From: Desmonostoc vinosum HA7617-LM4
Lineage (GTDB): Bacteria > Cyanobacteriota > Cyanobacteriia > Cyanobacteriales > Nostocaceae
Assembly (NCBI GenBank): GCA_019359515.1
Contig: JAHHHC010000022.1
Location: 1-64,000, forward strand
DNA length: 64,000 nucleotides
Direction: 5' to 3'
In this document: piece by piece, positions 52,092 through 63,043 of the stretch
How the letters are laid out: every line of letters begins with the position of its first letter
Numbering within the stretch: the first letter of the stretch is position 1
Program-made: the position numbers and the translations under genes
The notes under the pieces: generated by a model
Seen by the model: the letters and a program-made list of their open reading frames with translations, nothing else
The model's database searches: none
Told to the model about the DNA's origin: nothing

Positions 52092-52553
52092 ATGGAATTC
52101 TCTATTCAAGAAATCACTAATCGCAAAAGCGAAATCGCCGAGGGCATTTTGCGCTTGCTGCCTGATTGGTTCGGTATTGAGTCAGCGATTGTTGAGTACT
52201 GTCATAACGTTAACCAACTTCCTCTATTCGCTGCTGTGACTCAAACAGACGCAGTTGTAGGATTCCTGTCACTTAAGGAACACAATGAGTTTGCTGGAGA
52301 GATTTACGTTATGGGTGTTGCCCTAGAATATCATCGTCACGGCATTGGCAAGGCTCTTGTTAAATACTCAGTCGAGTACTGTCGCAATAGAGGGCTAGAA
52401 TTTCTGCATGTGAAAACCCTGGGAGAGTCGCGCCGTAATTCTTTGTTTGATCGCACTAGAAAATTCTATCTTCAGGTAGGATTTCGACCTCTTGAAGAAT
52501 TTACAAGCATCTATTCTGGCAATCCCTGTCTAATTATGGTTATGGCGCTCTAA
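52092..52553 (+). CDS. GNAT-family N-acetyltransferase
   Basis: A 153-residue GNAT enzyme. The acetyl-CoA site is VALEYHRHGIGKALV (motif A, about 79-93), with strand IYVMGVAL before it and FYLQVGFRPLEEF (motif B) near the end. Substrate not known. The gene is on the opposite strand between sqdB and sqdX, which suggests a later insertion. No mobile element borders are visible. A hairpin CGTCATATT / AATATGACG lies near 52678-52705 downstream. Confidence 0.88.
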   Translation: MEFSIQEITNRKSEIAEGILRLLPDWFGIESAIVEYCHNVNQLPLFAAVTQTDAVVGFLSLKEHNEFAGEIYVMGVALEYHRHGIGKALVKYSVEYCRNRGLEFLHVKTLGESRRNSLFDRTRKFYLQVGFRPLEEFTSIYSGNPCLIMVMAL

Positions 52554-52771
52554 AAAGGAAGTTAGGTTTGGATTCAACTCATGCGGTCAAAACTGAACCC
52601 ATCACCAAAGTAACTGTTGGTGGCGGCGAAGTTACCAATAGCTGGACGATATGCTTGATAAACAACAATTTAGCGATCGTCATATTGTGCTAAAATATGA
52701 CGACCAATTTTCGACCAGCGACTTACTTGAGTCAAATAGGGTTCTTTTTGCAGCTGCACGCCAGGTTTACC

Positions 52772-53938
<1,167 letters not shown>

Positions 53939-54068
53939 TTACTCGCTGATAGCTAAATCTATCAGGTTTGTGTCCCCTCTCAATCATTATTCTGTTGGAG
54001 ATAGGTAATAAAGGAGCAGGGGAAGCAGGGGAAGCAGGGGGAGAGAAAGATTCTTAAGTTGTGAATCT

Positions 54069-54602
54069 TCAAGACTTCAGAATGCGATACTGCTGGGCTA
54101 TGTAATAAAAAAATCGGTAATAATCCTGAAATTCTTGGCTCTCGCTTCGCCCTTGCCAATAATAATTTACTTGACCTTGAGTTAGTGTCAGTGTCATCGA
54201 AGCTAATTTTTGATTAATTTCTACAACTAACACTCCAGAAATTCCTTGAGCAGTCTGAAAGTTAGAATTTTTATTTGTCCTAGTTTTTGGATCTTGAATA
54301 ATCGACTCTAGTAGCTGCTTACTTGCCCACCCTCGAATTTCTACAGATTTGTTTTGCGGTGAAACAAACACAATACCATCATTATTTTCTGGTGCTTTCA
54401 GCGAAGACCAGTTACTAGGATATGGAAACTCAAAGCCATAGCGGGAATTGTTATAAGTTTTCCATGTAATATTTTTTACGTCAAAATCAGATGTAGCGCA
54501 ACCAAATAACATTAAAAACAAAACAAAAGTACTACTAAAGCAGAAAACAAAGGTATAGATTATTTTTTTTAAATTCAAATACTTACTTACAGCAAGAGTC
54601 AT
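54069..54602 (-). CDS. Probable lipoprotein with PsbP/DUF1795-like domain
   Basis: A 177-residue exported protein. The hydrophobic N-terminus (IIYTFVFCFSSTFVLFLMLFGCATS) ends in an LFGC lipobox-like site. The mature part (NNSRYGFEFPYPSNWSSLKAPEN, in part) has the PsbP/MOG1-like pattern also seen in the kinase at 3000-4427. Start taken at 54602 (MTLAVS); 54626 is also in frame. Function unknown. Confidence 0.7.
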   Translation of the reverse strand: MTLAVSKYLNLKKIIYTFVFCFSSTFVLFLMLFGCATSDFDVKNITWKTYNNSRYGFEFPYPSNWSSLKAPENNDGIVFVSPQNKSVEIRGWASKQLLESIIQDPKTRTNKNSNFQTAQGISGVLVVEINQKLASMTLTLTQGQVNYYWQGRSESQEFQDYYRFFYYIAQQYRILKS

Positions 54603-54853
54603 TTCTACACCTTTTGCCAAAGGCACTAATTACAGTACCAGTACCATACATTCATTTGCCAGCACTATTTTTAAGCTAAACCTCCATGGGCAATAGCGCA
54701 CAACAATGATATGAAAATACCTCTTCTCCCACTCCCCATTTTAATGTAACAATATGTAACGAAAAAGCTGTCAAAACGTTTTACCATCTTGACAACAATC
54801 AAGAGAGTCGATAACGTGATATACATACCCGGGTAAGACCGTTAAAGAGTTAT

Positions 54854-55201
54854 ATGCAAGCTAAGCAAAAGGTTACTTTGTATCTATCGCCAGAACTGCA
54901 CAGGAGGCTGAAAATTCGTTCAGCAGTTGACTCCACGCACATGTCGGAACTTGCCGAACGCGCACTCGTTTTTTATCTGTCCAATTCAGAGCTAGTTGAC
55001 GAAATAGAAGCTTCTTCTTACGGGCGAACCCATAGAGTTTATTCCTGTCCAAATTGTGAAAGCTCAGTAGTTTTACGTGATGGGGAATTAGTTGCATTGG
55101 GTAATCAACCAGGGGTGATTGGACACGATCATCTTCCTATTGATGAGATGGAACAAGATGAAACCCATCCTAAGGGTGAAGAAGAATTAGTTCCTTGTTA
55201 G
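54854..55201 (+). CDS. Ribbon-helix-helix-type protein of the ycf46 cluster
   Basis: A 115-residue protein. The N-terminal half looks like a CopG/RHH fold (KVTLYLSPELHRRLKIRSAV then MSELAERALVFYL). The C-terminal half has a CPNC knuckle (CPNCESSVVLRDG) and an acidic tail. It lies directly upstream of ycf46 with a 92-bp gap on the same strand, so co-transcription is likely. Not matched to a named gene. Confidence 0.72.
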   Translation: MQAKQKVTLYLSPELHRRLKIRSAVDSTHMSELAERALVFYLSNSELVDEIEASSYGRTHRVYSCPNCESSVVLRDGELVALGNQPGVIGHDHLPIDEMEQDETHPKGEEELVPC

Positions 55202-55293
55202 ATAAGAATTATGAATGGGTAATTCATAATCCGGTTGTTATTACCGAGAGCAATGTCTGTACTGTCTCTATAAGGTCTCAAGTAGGTTGATGT

Positions 55294-56805
55294 ATGAAAG
55301 AAGAGCTCAATATTTTAATTCAAGCTCAATACCCTCTAATCTACCTTGTGACCTCCGAGGAAGAGCGGGCTGAGCAGGCAATCTCCACAACCGCCCAACT
55401 GTTGAAGCCGCAACGCCGAGTGTACGTTTGGACAGTAACCCACGGTATTGTGGAGTATGGTCAACCCCGGAATGTCACTCAACATAACACCGTTTCACCA
55501 GAGGCGGCAATTGAGTGGATCATCCGGCAGAGAGAGCCTGGTATATTTATTCTTAAAGATTTACATCCATTTATTGATGCACCTGCAACTACCAGATCGT
55601 TACGCGATGCGATCGCTAGTTTCAAGGGTATGCAGAAGAACATCATATTGATGTCACCTATGCAGCAAGTACCCATTGAGCTAGAAAAGGAAGTTGTAGT
55701 TCTAGATTTTAAATTACCAGACATGGTTGAGTTGAACAAAGTTTTAACTCACCACATAGATCAGAATCGTGGGCGGCGGCTCACCACAGAGGCCAGAGAA
55801 AAGCTTCTAAGAGCAGCTTTAGGTTTAACTAAGGATGAAGCCGAGAAAGTATACCGCAAAGCACAGGTAACTACAGGACGCCTGACAGAAGATGAAGTAG
55901 ACATAGTTTTATCTGAGAAAAAGCAACTCATCCGGCGTAATGGTATCTTAGAATACATCGAAGAAGATGAAACCATTGATGCTGTAGGTGGCTTAGAGGA
56001 ACTCAAGAAATGGCTCAAGCAACGCTCTAACGCTTTTACAGAGAGAGCCAGAGAGTATGGTTTACCTCAACCAAAAGGGATGTTGATTCTCGGTGTTCCA
56101 GGTTGTGGTAAGTCGCTGATAGCCAAAACTACATCTCGCCTGTGGGGTTTACCACTGTTGCGCCTAGACATGGGGCGAGTTTATGATGGCTCCATGGTGG
56201 GACGAAGTGAAGCAAATCTGCGTAACGCCTTAAAAACAGCAGAATCTATTTCTCCAGCGATTCTATTCATCGATGAATTAGATAAGTCGTTTGCTGGTAG
56301 TGCTGGTTCATCCGACTCTGATGGCGGTACATCGAGTAGAATCTTCGGTTCTTTCCTCACCTGGATGCAAGATAAGAAATCTCCAGTGTTTGTCATGGCA
56401 ACAGCTAACCGAGTAGAGCGTTTGCCTGGAGAGTTTTTGAGGAAAGGTCGCTTTGATGAGATTTTCTTTGTAGACCTACCCACACCAGAAGAGAGACAGG
56501 ATATCTTTAAGATTCACCTGACCAAGCGCCGTGAAGACATCACTCGATTTGACCTTGAGCAACTAGCTAAGATGTCTGATGGTTTTTCTGGAGCAGAAAT
56601 TGAACAAGCGATCGTTGCGGCGATGTACGAAGCTTTCGCCCAAGATCGGGAGTTCACACAACTAGATATTATTGCTGCGCTAAAAGCGACTTTGCCGCTG
56701 TCTCGGACAATGCAAGAACAAGTAACGGCCCTCAGAGACTGGGCCAGACAGCGAGCTAGACCCGCAGCATCTTCCATTGCTGAATATCAGCGAATGGAGT
56801 TTTAA
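55294..56805 (+). CDS. ycf46: AAA ATPase Ycf46
   Basis: A 503-residue AAA+ ATPase of the plastid/cyanobacterial Ycf46 family. An N-terminal domain (about 1-200, MKEELNILIQAQYPLIYLVTS) precedes the AAA domain (about 255-400) with Walker A LGVPGCGKSLIAK, Walker B AILFIDELDKS, and a sensor region FVMATANRVERLPGE. Linked in Synechocystis (slr0374) to responses to low carbon; the mechanism is unknown. Its neighbours are the RHH gene and ycf35. Confidence 0.92.
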   Translation: MKEELNILIQAQYPLIYLVTSEEERAEQAISTTAQLLKPQRRVYVWTVTHGIVEYGQPRNVTQHNTVSPEAAIEWIIRQREPGIFILKDLHPFIDAPATTRSLRDAIASFKGMQKNIILMSPMQQVPIELEKEVVVLDFKLPDMVELNKVLTHHIDQNRGRRLTTEAREKLLRAALGLTKDEAEKVYRKAQVTTGRLTEDEVDIVLSEKKQLIRRNGILEYIEEDETIDAVGGLEELKKWLKQRSNAFTERAREYGLPQPKGMLILGVPGCGKSLIAKTTSRLWGLPLLRLDMGRVYDGSMVGRSEANLRNALKTAESISPAILFIDELDKSFAGSAGSSDSDGGTSSRIFGSFLTWMQDKKSPVFVMATANRVERLPGEFLRKGRFDEIFFVDLPTPEERQDIFKIHLTKRREDITRFDLEQLAKMSDGFSGAEIEQAIVAAMYEAFAQDREFTQLDIIAALKATLPLSRTMQEQVTALRDWARQRARPAASSIAEYQRMEF

Positions 56806-56835
56806 AAGCTTTCCCTTGCTAACCCAGGGGGAAAG

Positions 56836-56893
56836 GCTAGCTTTGTCAGCTAGCAGTTATGAAAAAAGCCGCCTCAACTTATAGGTGCGGCTT
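56836..56893 (+). terminator. Hairpins after ycf46
   Basis: GCTAGCT-TTGTC-AGCTAGC (56836-56854) and AAGCCGC / GCGGCTT (56867-56893) stand in the 143-bp gap before ycf35. No T-run follows, so they may weaken but not fully stop readthrough into ycf35. Confidence 0.4.
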
Positions 56894-56947
56894 CGCCCAA
56901 AACAAACCGTTGTCGTTTTTCTCACTCTCTCATTGGAGGAAACCCAA

Positions 56948-57298
56948 ATGTCTCATTTTAGCACTCTGCGTACCAAGATCACCGATGCTGAAATCCTCAA
57001 GGCTTCCCTGCGCGACTTGGGTATCAGCGTGAAGACTGAAGCTGATGTTCGTGGCTACAACGGTCAGCGCGTTCGTTCTGACATCGTTGCCGTGTTAGAT
57101 GGCGAATACGATCTAGGTTGGTCTCGCAACAGCGATGGTTCTTTTGACCTCATCGCTGACCTGTGGGGCGTTGCTAAAAAGCACAACCAAACCGAGTTGA
57201 TCAACTCCATCAATCAAAAGTATGCCGTTAACAAGACCTTGGCTGAAGTAAAACAGCGCGGTCTACAAAACGCCAATGTGAAGTTGGTATTGCAATAA
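56948..57298 (+). CDS. ycf35: Ycf35/DUF1257 protein
   Basis: A 116-residue protein of the DUF1257 (Ycf35) family conserved in cyanobacteria and some plastids. It begins MSHFSTLRTKITDAEILKAS, with VRGYNGQRVRSDIV and the C-terminal QRGLQNANVKLVLQ. The ATG at 56948 has GGAGGAAACCC just upstream, which decides the start over a longer frame. The function is unknown. It clusters with ycf46. Confidence 0.9.
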   Translation: MSHFSTLRTKITDAEILKASLRDLGISVKTEADVRGYNGQRVRSDIVAVLDGEYDLGWSRNSDGSFDLIADLWGVAKKHNQTELINSINQKYAVNKTLAEVKQRGLQNANVKLVLQ

Positions 57299-57656
57299 CA
57301 ATTTCTCTGCGCGTTCCCAAAGCTGCACGGGTTAACTAGGCATTAGCGGTTAGCCCGCTTTTTTATCGGGACTGAGATTTATTTCTCAGTCCCTATTTTA
57401 ATGGTTTATGATCCATTTTGTCCAAAACGCAGAATCACTCATTTCCTACCTAGAAGATAAATTGATCTGAGTACAAGTGTGTAATAAGGACTTTTAAGAA
57501 AAGCCACTACGTTGAGTGAAGCTGTCAAACGTGGTTTGATTGAACCCTTAAGCCAGTGAGCCAGATTTCTGAGGAAGTTCGCGCAATGTTGGAGATGTTA
57601 AAAAACGTTTTGGATGGAGCTAGCTGTTTATTCTATTACAGTAGGTAGATTATTCC
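57299..57656. other. Region after ycf35, terminator then possible gene remnant
   Basis: After the terminator at 57368-57393, the stretch 57510-57645 reads as LSEAVKRGLIEPLSQ and then, in another frame, SQISEEVRAMLEMLKNVLDG, which may be remains of a lost gene. Not identified. Confidence 0.3.
57368..57393 (+). terminator. Terminator of ycf35
   Basis: A 10-bp perfect stem GGGACTGAGA / TCTCAGTCCC with a 6-base loop is followed by TATTTTAAT, 70 bases after the stop. Confidence 0.7.
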
Positions 57657-58283
57657 TTACCAAATTTGACTTAAGTCTAAAATAAACCCAAGTAGTAACG
57701 CTTCACCGCTCAGTGTTTTCGGATTATTTAATTCCTCAACCGCTGTATTAGGACGATAAATAAAAACTTTACGTTGTTTTCTATCAATTAACCAACCAAG
57801 TTGTGTCCCATTATTAATATACTCTTGCATCTTATCTTGCAAAACTCGCAAACTATCACTCTCAGAACGCAGTTCAATGACAAATTCCGGGCAAATTGGT
57901 GCAAATTTTTTTCGTAGTTCTGATGGTATTGCTTCCCAGCGTGTACGTTTTATCCATGCCGCATCTGGAGACTTAACAGCGCCATTAGGTAAAGTAAATC
58001 CACCACTGGAACCAAACCCCACCCCTGTACCATCTTGCTGTGTCCATGCCCATAACTGACCAATTAAATTAAAATTATGCTCATCAGTTTCTGCACCAGT
58101 AGGGGACATAATCTCTAATTCTCCAGCAGCGTTACGTTCAATACGAAAATCGCGGTTTAGCTGACAAAACTCGTAAAATTGATCGTTTGTCATGGCGATC
58201 GCAGGTTGCAGTTGCAAGACAATTGGTACAATCTCTGTGACTAGGGGTAAGTTTGTAGTCATGATAGTTTTTAGGGACTTCAC
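57657..58283 (-). CDS. Uma2-family (DUF820) endonuclease
   Basis: A 208-residue DUF820 protein without a coiled-coil tail. The catalytic pattern is complete: VKSPDAAWIKRTRW (Asp), CPEFVIELRSESDSLRVLQDKMQEYINNG (Glu and Lys, in part) and GWLIDRKQRKVFIYRPN. Third member of the family in this window, and the one closest to the canonical PD-(D/E)XK pattern. Alone on its strand. Confidence 0.87.
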   Translation of the reverse strand: MKSLKTIMTTNLPLVTEIVPIVLQLQPAIAMTNDQFYEFCQLNRDFRIERNAAGELEIMSPTGAETDEHNFNLIGQLWAWTQQDGTGVGFGSSGGFTLPNGAVKSPDAAWIKRTRWEAIPSELRKKFAPICPEFVIELRSESDSLRVLQDKMQEYINNGTQLGWLIDRKQRKVFIYRPNTAVEELNNPKTLSGEALLLGFILDLSQIW

Positions 58284-58480
58284 CTGTTTTTAGGATATAT
58301 CTTCGCAAGAATATTGGAAAATTAAGCAACTGTGGGTCTGTTTTCCCAGATGGAGAAGTTAAGCGCGATCGCAATCCGCCATAGTTAAAAACTATTAATT
58401 TTAAGTATAGAAAAAAACACTAAATCTTAAGATAATCCTCGATTATTTTCATAAATCCTCTACTTAAGGAGAGATCACAA

Positions 58481-58867
58481 ATGCTGAAAATTTGTATTGC
58501 TTTTCTTTGCACTATCTTTCTGACTTTTAACCTAGTCATTGGTAACGCCTGGGCAGTAGGTCAATTTTCTCAGACCTGTGAGAACATTAATATCAACGGT
58601 TCAATCTTAACGGCCGATTGCGAGAAAGCTAATGGACGTACGTATTCTGCAACTTCCATCGATCTAAATCCACATATTGCCAATATTGATGGAACTTTAA
58701 GCTGGGACGGAGAGCAATTCGCTTTAACTTGCGATAATATTGGTCTGGCTGCTACTAACAGACTTCGTGCTGAGTGCGAGAAAGCTGATGGACAAACTTA
58801 TATAGGCTCATACCTCAATCTTGATGAGCATATTGCCAATTCTAATGGAACTCTTAAGTACGAATAA
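58481..58867 (+). CDS. Exported cyanovirin-N homolog (CVNH lectin)
   Basis: A 128-residue protein: signal peptide (about 1-25, ending NAWA), then one CVNH domain of two sequence repeats (about 27-77 and 78-128). It tracks cyanovirin-N closely: GQFSQTCENININGSILTADC against the CV-N pattern, SIDLNPHIANIDGTLSW, and LNLDEHIANSNGTLKYE at the very end. All four disulfide cysteines (TCEN, ADCEK, TCDN, AECEK) are present. CV-N binds high-mannose glycans. Preceded by GGAGAG and a short leader; the gene stands alone. Binding is predicted, not shown. Confidence 0.92.
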   Translation: MLKICIAFLCTIFLTFNLVIGNAWAVGQFSQTCENININGSILTADCEKANGRTYSATSIDLNPHIANIDGTLSWDGEQFALTCDNIGLAATNRLRAECEKADGQTYIGSYLNLDEHIANSNGTLKYE

Positions 58868-58977
58868 TACAGCTATTACAGCTAACGTCAGGTAGGTTAG
58901 GACATAAACTAAACAGAAAACCCAGACACCAAGAGACTTTCAAGCCTGTTCCCTGCTATAAACAATGCCAAAATTTT

Positions 58978-59001
58978 AGGGGTGGTTACAAAACCACCCC
59001 T
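58978..59001. terminator. Hairpin between the CVNH and ndhD genes
   Basis: AGGGGTGGTT-ACAA-AACCACCCCT is a 10-bp perfect stem between two convergent genes, preceded on the + strand by AAAATTTT. It could end either transcript. Confidence 0.6.
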
Positions 59002-59054
59002 CTATTCCCCTCATATTTAAAATTTACTTACACTACACTTCTTAAGAAGTATAT

Positions 59055-60680
59055 TTACTCAGCAATATTAACTAAACTTTCAACTTCGGAAGTCGCCAAT
59101 GTTGGGGCTGTAAAAATTCGTGAGTACAGACTTGATGGTTGTTGATGAGCAACAACTGGTAGAACTTGACGAGCATGGGTTGCTACTTCTGTTGCTTTCA
59201 CATCATAAGTCTGTGTTGCTAACTTAGGATATAAACCGATACTGATAATTGGAATTAGCAGACAAGCGGTGATAAATAACTCGCGGGGTTTGACATCTGA
59301 GATTACGGCATCCAAATGTAACTCTTCACTTTGCTGTCCGTAGAATACTTGACGGAGCATTGAAAGTAAATAAATCGGAGTCAGAATCACACCCACTGCT
59401 GATAGCAGTACGACTACAATCTTGAAACTAGAACTGTAAACATCGCTGGTGGCGATACCGAGAAACACCATCAATTCGCCAGCAAAACCACTCATACCAG
59501 GTAAGGCGAGAGAAGCCATTGCACCTGCGGTAAATAGCGCGAAGGTTTTGGGCATTACTTTTGCCATGCCGCCCATTTTATCCATCGCCAAGGTGTGGGT
59601 ACGTTCGTATGTGACGCCAGATAGGAAGAACAAGCTAGCAGCAATCAAACCGTGGGAAACCATCTGCAAAACTGCACCACTGACACCGAGTTCTGTGTAG
59701 GAGGCTAAACCAATCAGCACAAATCCCATGTGGGCAATGGAAGAGTAGGCCAAGCGCCGCTTGAGGTTGGTTTGAGCAAAGGCGCAACACGCACCGTAGA
59801 CTATATTTACTACACCCAAAATTGCCAATACTGGGGCAAAAGTCACATGGGCGTTGGGCAACATTTCAATGTTGAAGCGGATGAGGGCATAACCACCCAT
59901 TTTTAGTAAAACACCAGCCAATATCATTGAACCGGGTGCTGATGCTTCACCATGGGCATCAGGCAACCAAGTATGTAGAGGGAAAATTGGCAGCTTTACT
60001 CCGAAGGCAATCAAGAAACCTGCGTAAACTAACAATTCAAAAGCTTTAGGATATTGCTTCATTCCCAGAGTCGCCATGTCGAAGGTGACGGTATCTCCAG
60101 AGAATGCCATTGCTAAACCCGCAACCAAGATAAATATTGATGCGGCGGCGGTGTAAAGAATAAACTTAGTCGCTGCATATTGACGTTTTGGCCCTCCCCA
60201 AATAGAAATCAGCAGGTAAACCGGCACTAACTCGATTTCCCACATTAGGAAGAACAACAGTAAATCTTGAGCGACAAATACGCCAAGCTGGGCACTGTAC
60301 ATCGCTAACATCAAACCATAAAACAATCGCGGCTTGGTGGTAACTTTCCAAGCCGCGAAGATTGCGAGAGTATTAATCAAACCTGTCAGAAGTACCAGGG
60401 GCATCGACAGACCATCAACCCCTACTGACCAATTCAAACCCAACTGCGGTACCCAAGGATAACTTTCTACAAGTTGGAGTGTTGAATTCTGGAAATCATA
60501 ATGATACCAAAAGGCATAAATCATTAATGCAAAGTCGGCGATCGCAATTCCCAAACTATACCAGCGGACGGTTCTACCTTCTTTATCGGGAATTATAGGG
60601 ATGGCTAAGGCAGCCACCAAGGGCAATAAAATTATGGCTGTTAGCCAAGGAAATTCCATAAAATTCATCACTTCTGACAA
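59055..60680 (-). CDS. ndhD: NAD(P)H-quinone oxidoreductase subunit 4
   Basis: A proton-pumping subunit of the cyanobacterial NDH-1 complex in the thylakoid membrane (NuoM/antiporter-like family, about 14 helices, 541 residues). Recognisable parts are [20 protein letters not shown] with the key Glu, the [24 protein letters not shown] (in part) and [19 protein letters not shown]. It matches the NdhD1/D2 type of respiratory complexes more than the CO2-uptake NdhD3/D4, by overall feel only. The gene lies downstream of thrB and the coiled-coil gene on the same strand. Confidence 0.93.
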   Translation of the reverse strand: MSEVMNFMEFPWLTAIILLPLVAALAIPIIPDKEGRTVRWYSLGIAIADFALMIYAFWYHYDFQNSTLQLVESYPWVPQLGLNWSVGVDGLSMPLVLLTGLINTLAIFAAWKVTTKPRLFYGLMLAMYSAQLGVFVAQDLLLFFLMWEIELVPVYLLISIWGGPKRQYAATKFILYTAAASIFILVAGLAMAFSGDTVTFDMATLGMKQYPKAFELLVYAGFLIAFGVKLPIFPLHTWLPDAHGEASAPGSMILAGVLLKMGGYALIRFNIEMLPNAHVTFAPVLAILGVVNIVYGACCAFAQTNLKRRLAYSSIAHMGFVLIGLASYTELGVSGAVLQMVSHGLIAASLFFLSGVTYERTHTLAMDKMGGMAKVMPKTFALFTAGAMASLALPGMSGFAGELMVFLGIATSDVYSSSFKIVVVLLSAVGVILTPIYLLSMLRQVFYGQQSEELHLDAVISDVKPRELFITACLLIPIISIGLYPKLATQTYDVKATEVATHARQVLPVVAHQQPSSLYSRIFTAPTLATSEVESLVNIAE

Positions 60681-60977
60681 TCGTTTTTTGTTTTCGCTTT
60701 TGATTACATTATATTAAGCAATTCATAGTTTTGTAAATTTTATTGACCTCCGAATAATTAAATTTTGGGGTTTTTTTGAGCATATGTACTCACAAAAGTC
60801 TAGGTTGTGAGCATTGATAAGTATTTATTCTGATCATTTACCGTTGCAATGCTATTCTAAATGTAAAGTTTTGCAACGTCAACAATCAATAGTAGTTCCA
60901 GCCAATGTGATCAAAACAGCGATCGCACAAGCATATGTGAATTGCCGCGATCGCCGATTGCAGGTATGACTGAACTG
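60681..60977. other. Spacer upstream of ndhD
   Basis: About 300 bases between the coiled-coil gene and ndhD, A+T-rich with two HIP1-like sites (60921-60955). The ndhD promoter is expected here. No repeat or RNA gene. Confidence 0.35.
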
Positions 60978-61487
60978 CTAAACAATCCGGTTGACAATCG
61001 TCCAAACTTCCCCATCTGAACGGACGTGGGGGACGGAAATTGTCTTGAACCCGGTGATGAAAGGTTTGTAGTACACTTGCCAATAAATGGGACTTAGTTG
61101 ATCAGCACAAGTTTTTAGCTGGCGGATTTCTGTTGCTAGTTCTCCTGCCAGTTGATTAATGCGTTGGGCATGAACTTGAGCTACTTTTTTCACTTCTTCT
61201 AGCTGTTGCTGTTGGGTGAGTTGTTTTGATTCAACCTGCCAACGAGTTAATTGAGCTTGTTTATGATTTAGCTGTATTTTTAATGCGGCGATCGCATCAT
61301 CTATACCTTTAAGTTCAGCAAATAACTGGGGATTTTCTCTGGCTTGGCGACGGTAGGTCTCAACCATTGCTAGAGGTGAATCATTCTCGCCAGATTCTAC
61401 ATCATTAATAGTGAGGGTAGCGCGTTCTTGCTGGAGAACTTGAATTTGAGATTGAAGTGCTGTGATTTCTGCTTGAATTTGATCCAT
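60978..61487 (-). CDS. Coiled-coil hypothetical protein downstream of thrB
   Basis: A 169-residue protein, mostly long helices (about 1-30 EITALQSQIQVLQQERATL, 60-125 QLNHKQAQLTRWQVESKQL...), with a C-terminal non-helical part (YKPFITGFKTISVPHVRSDGEVW, in part). Function not recognised. It lies 5 bases after thrB, so the two are co-transcribed. Confidence 0.7.
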   Translation of the reverse strand: MDQIQAEITALQSQIQVLQQERATLTINDVESGENDSPLAMVETYRRQARENPQLFAELKGIDDAIAALKIQLNHKQAQLTRWQVESKQLTQQQQLEEVKKVAQVHAQRINQLAGELATEIRQLKTCADQLSPIYWQVYYKPFITGFKTISVPHVRSDGEVWTIVNRIV

Positions 61488-61492
61488 AATCT

Positions 61493-62419
61493 CTATCCCT
61501 CGTGAACGCTGCTAGTTGCACCTTGGGTATCTAAAGCAAGCGATCGCACAACGTTCGTAATTCCTTCTCCTTGCCAAGCATTTTCCATTGCGGCCTCCAC
61601 GGCTGTTGAGTGGGCTGCATCTGCTAAAGCTAGCAGTGTCGGCCCCGCACCACTAATCACCATGCCATAAGCACCAGCAGTCACAGCTGCTATGTTGACA
61701 GCATCGTAACCAGGAATCAAATTTTTACGATAAGGTTGATGCAACTTATCTTGCAAGGCTGCCTTTAACCATTCTCCTTTGGCAGTTTCCAACCCACGTA
61801 ACAATAACCCTAGATGCGCCGTGTTGAAAATTGCATCTGCACGACTCACTTCATTTGGCAGAACACTCCGCGCCTCTTGGGTGGAAAGCTCAAAATTAGG
61901 AATAGCAACTATCGGCACAACATCGTCGTGCCAAGGAACGTCACAAATTTCCCAACCTGTGCCACTAGTAGCAGCCAGACGACAACCTCCTAGCAAGGCT
62001 GGAACGACATTATCAGGATGCCCTTCGATAGCGATCGCTAACTCCATTAGTTGCAACTCATTTAAAGGCGCACCTGCCAGTTGATTAGCCGCAATCAACC
62101 CACCAACAATTGCCGTCGCTGAACTACCCAAACCTCTAGATAACGGTACACCCAACTGAATTTTTATTTTTACTGATGGCGGCATTTGTTCTAAATGTTC
62201 ATAAAATTTGATAAATGCCTGATATAGCAGATTACTCTCATTAGTTGGTACTTGTTGAGCTTCTGTACCCGTAACATTAATAATTAATCTATTCTCTTCG
62301 GTGCGAGTAAACTTGAACTCGTTGTATAGCGTTAAAGCTGCACCAATGCAGTCAAAGCCAGGCCCCAAATTAGCAGTTGTGGCAGGAACAGTTACAGTGA
62401 CATCAGAAATAACAGACAT
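61493..62419 (-). CDS. thrB: Homoserine kinase
   Basis: ThrB phosphorylates homoserine on the way to threonine. The 308-residue GHMP kinase has the N-terminal VPATTANLGPGFDCIGAAL, the ATP loop GVPLSRGLGSSATAIVGGL (motif 2) and the C-terminal GMVISGAGPTLLALAD (motif 3). Length is normal. It begins a short operon with the coiled-coil gene. Confidence 0.95.
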   Translation of the reverse strand: MSVISDVTVTVPATTANLGPGFDCIGAALTLYNEFKFTRTEENRLIINVTGTEAQQVPTNESNLLYQAFIKFYEHLEQMPPSVKIKIQLGVPLSRGLGSSATAIVGGLIAANQLAGAPLNELQLMELAIAIEGHPDNVVPALLGGCRLAATSGTGWEICDVPWHDDVVPIVAIPNFELSTQEARSVLPNEVSRADAIFNTAHLGLLLRGLETAKGEWLKAALQDKLHQPYRKNLIPGYDAVNIAAVTAGAYGMVISGAGPTLLALADAAHSTAVEAAMENAWQGEGITNVVRSLALDTQGATSSVHEG

Positions 62420-63043
62420 TTGTCAATACTCACTAATTAATCAATTAGCATCCCATGTCGTGCTAATTCGTAATTCGTAATTCGTAATTCGTAATTAAGG
62501 CGTTGCATAATTGCGGGATGATTTATCGGGCTACGCCCCGCTACGCTAACACGCAGAGGCAAGGCAGCGCGTTGCGGAGCGAGTGTGGTCTTGGGGAGCC
62601 ACCCCCGTGGGCGGGTTTCCCGACTTGAGGGGAGTGGCGTGGTTTCCCCCATGAACAACTCGCGTCGGGGTTCCCCCCGTTGTAGCGACTGCCGCGCACC
62701 AGACGCAGAGAGAATAAAGAGTTTGAGATTTCAATCCATCATATTTCATCCTATGATTCAGCAACGCCGTAATTAAAATACATTAGCCGATTGCTGAACA
62801 ATACATATATGCAATGCTATGGTGAGCGCTCACTAGCTAAATTCATCTGAATTTAGCTGTTTATTGTTATGTCTAAGATAATAGGATATAATTTAAGAAT
62901 CTACTTCTGTCTTAAAGAAGCGTACAAGAATTTTGCAATAAAAATAGCATTAGTAATTTGAGTGGCGATCGCTAGCTGTTAGCCATAAAATAAGGCTTTG
63001 CTGTAAAATTAAATATGAACACTCAAAGCTTACAGGCATTTTC
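62420..63043. repeat. Repeat-rich spacer ahead of the DUF72 gene
   Basis: Four to five tandem AATTCGT heptamers (62464-62499) are followed by a GC-rich dispersed element (62525-62700) with CTACGCCCCGCTACGC, CCCGTGGGCGGG and CGGGGTTCCCCCCG, the last also seen at 39787-39805. The final 250 bases are A+T-rich promoter DNA with one HIP1 site. Confidence 0.65.
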
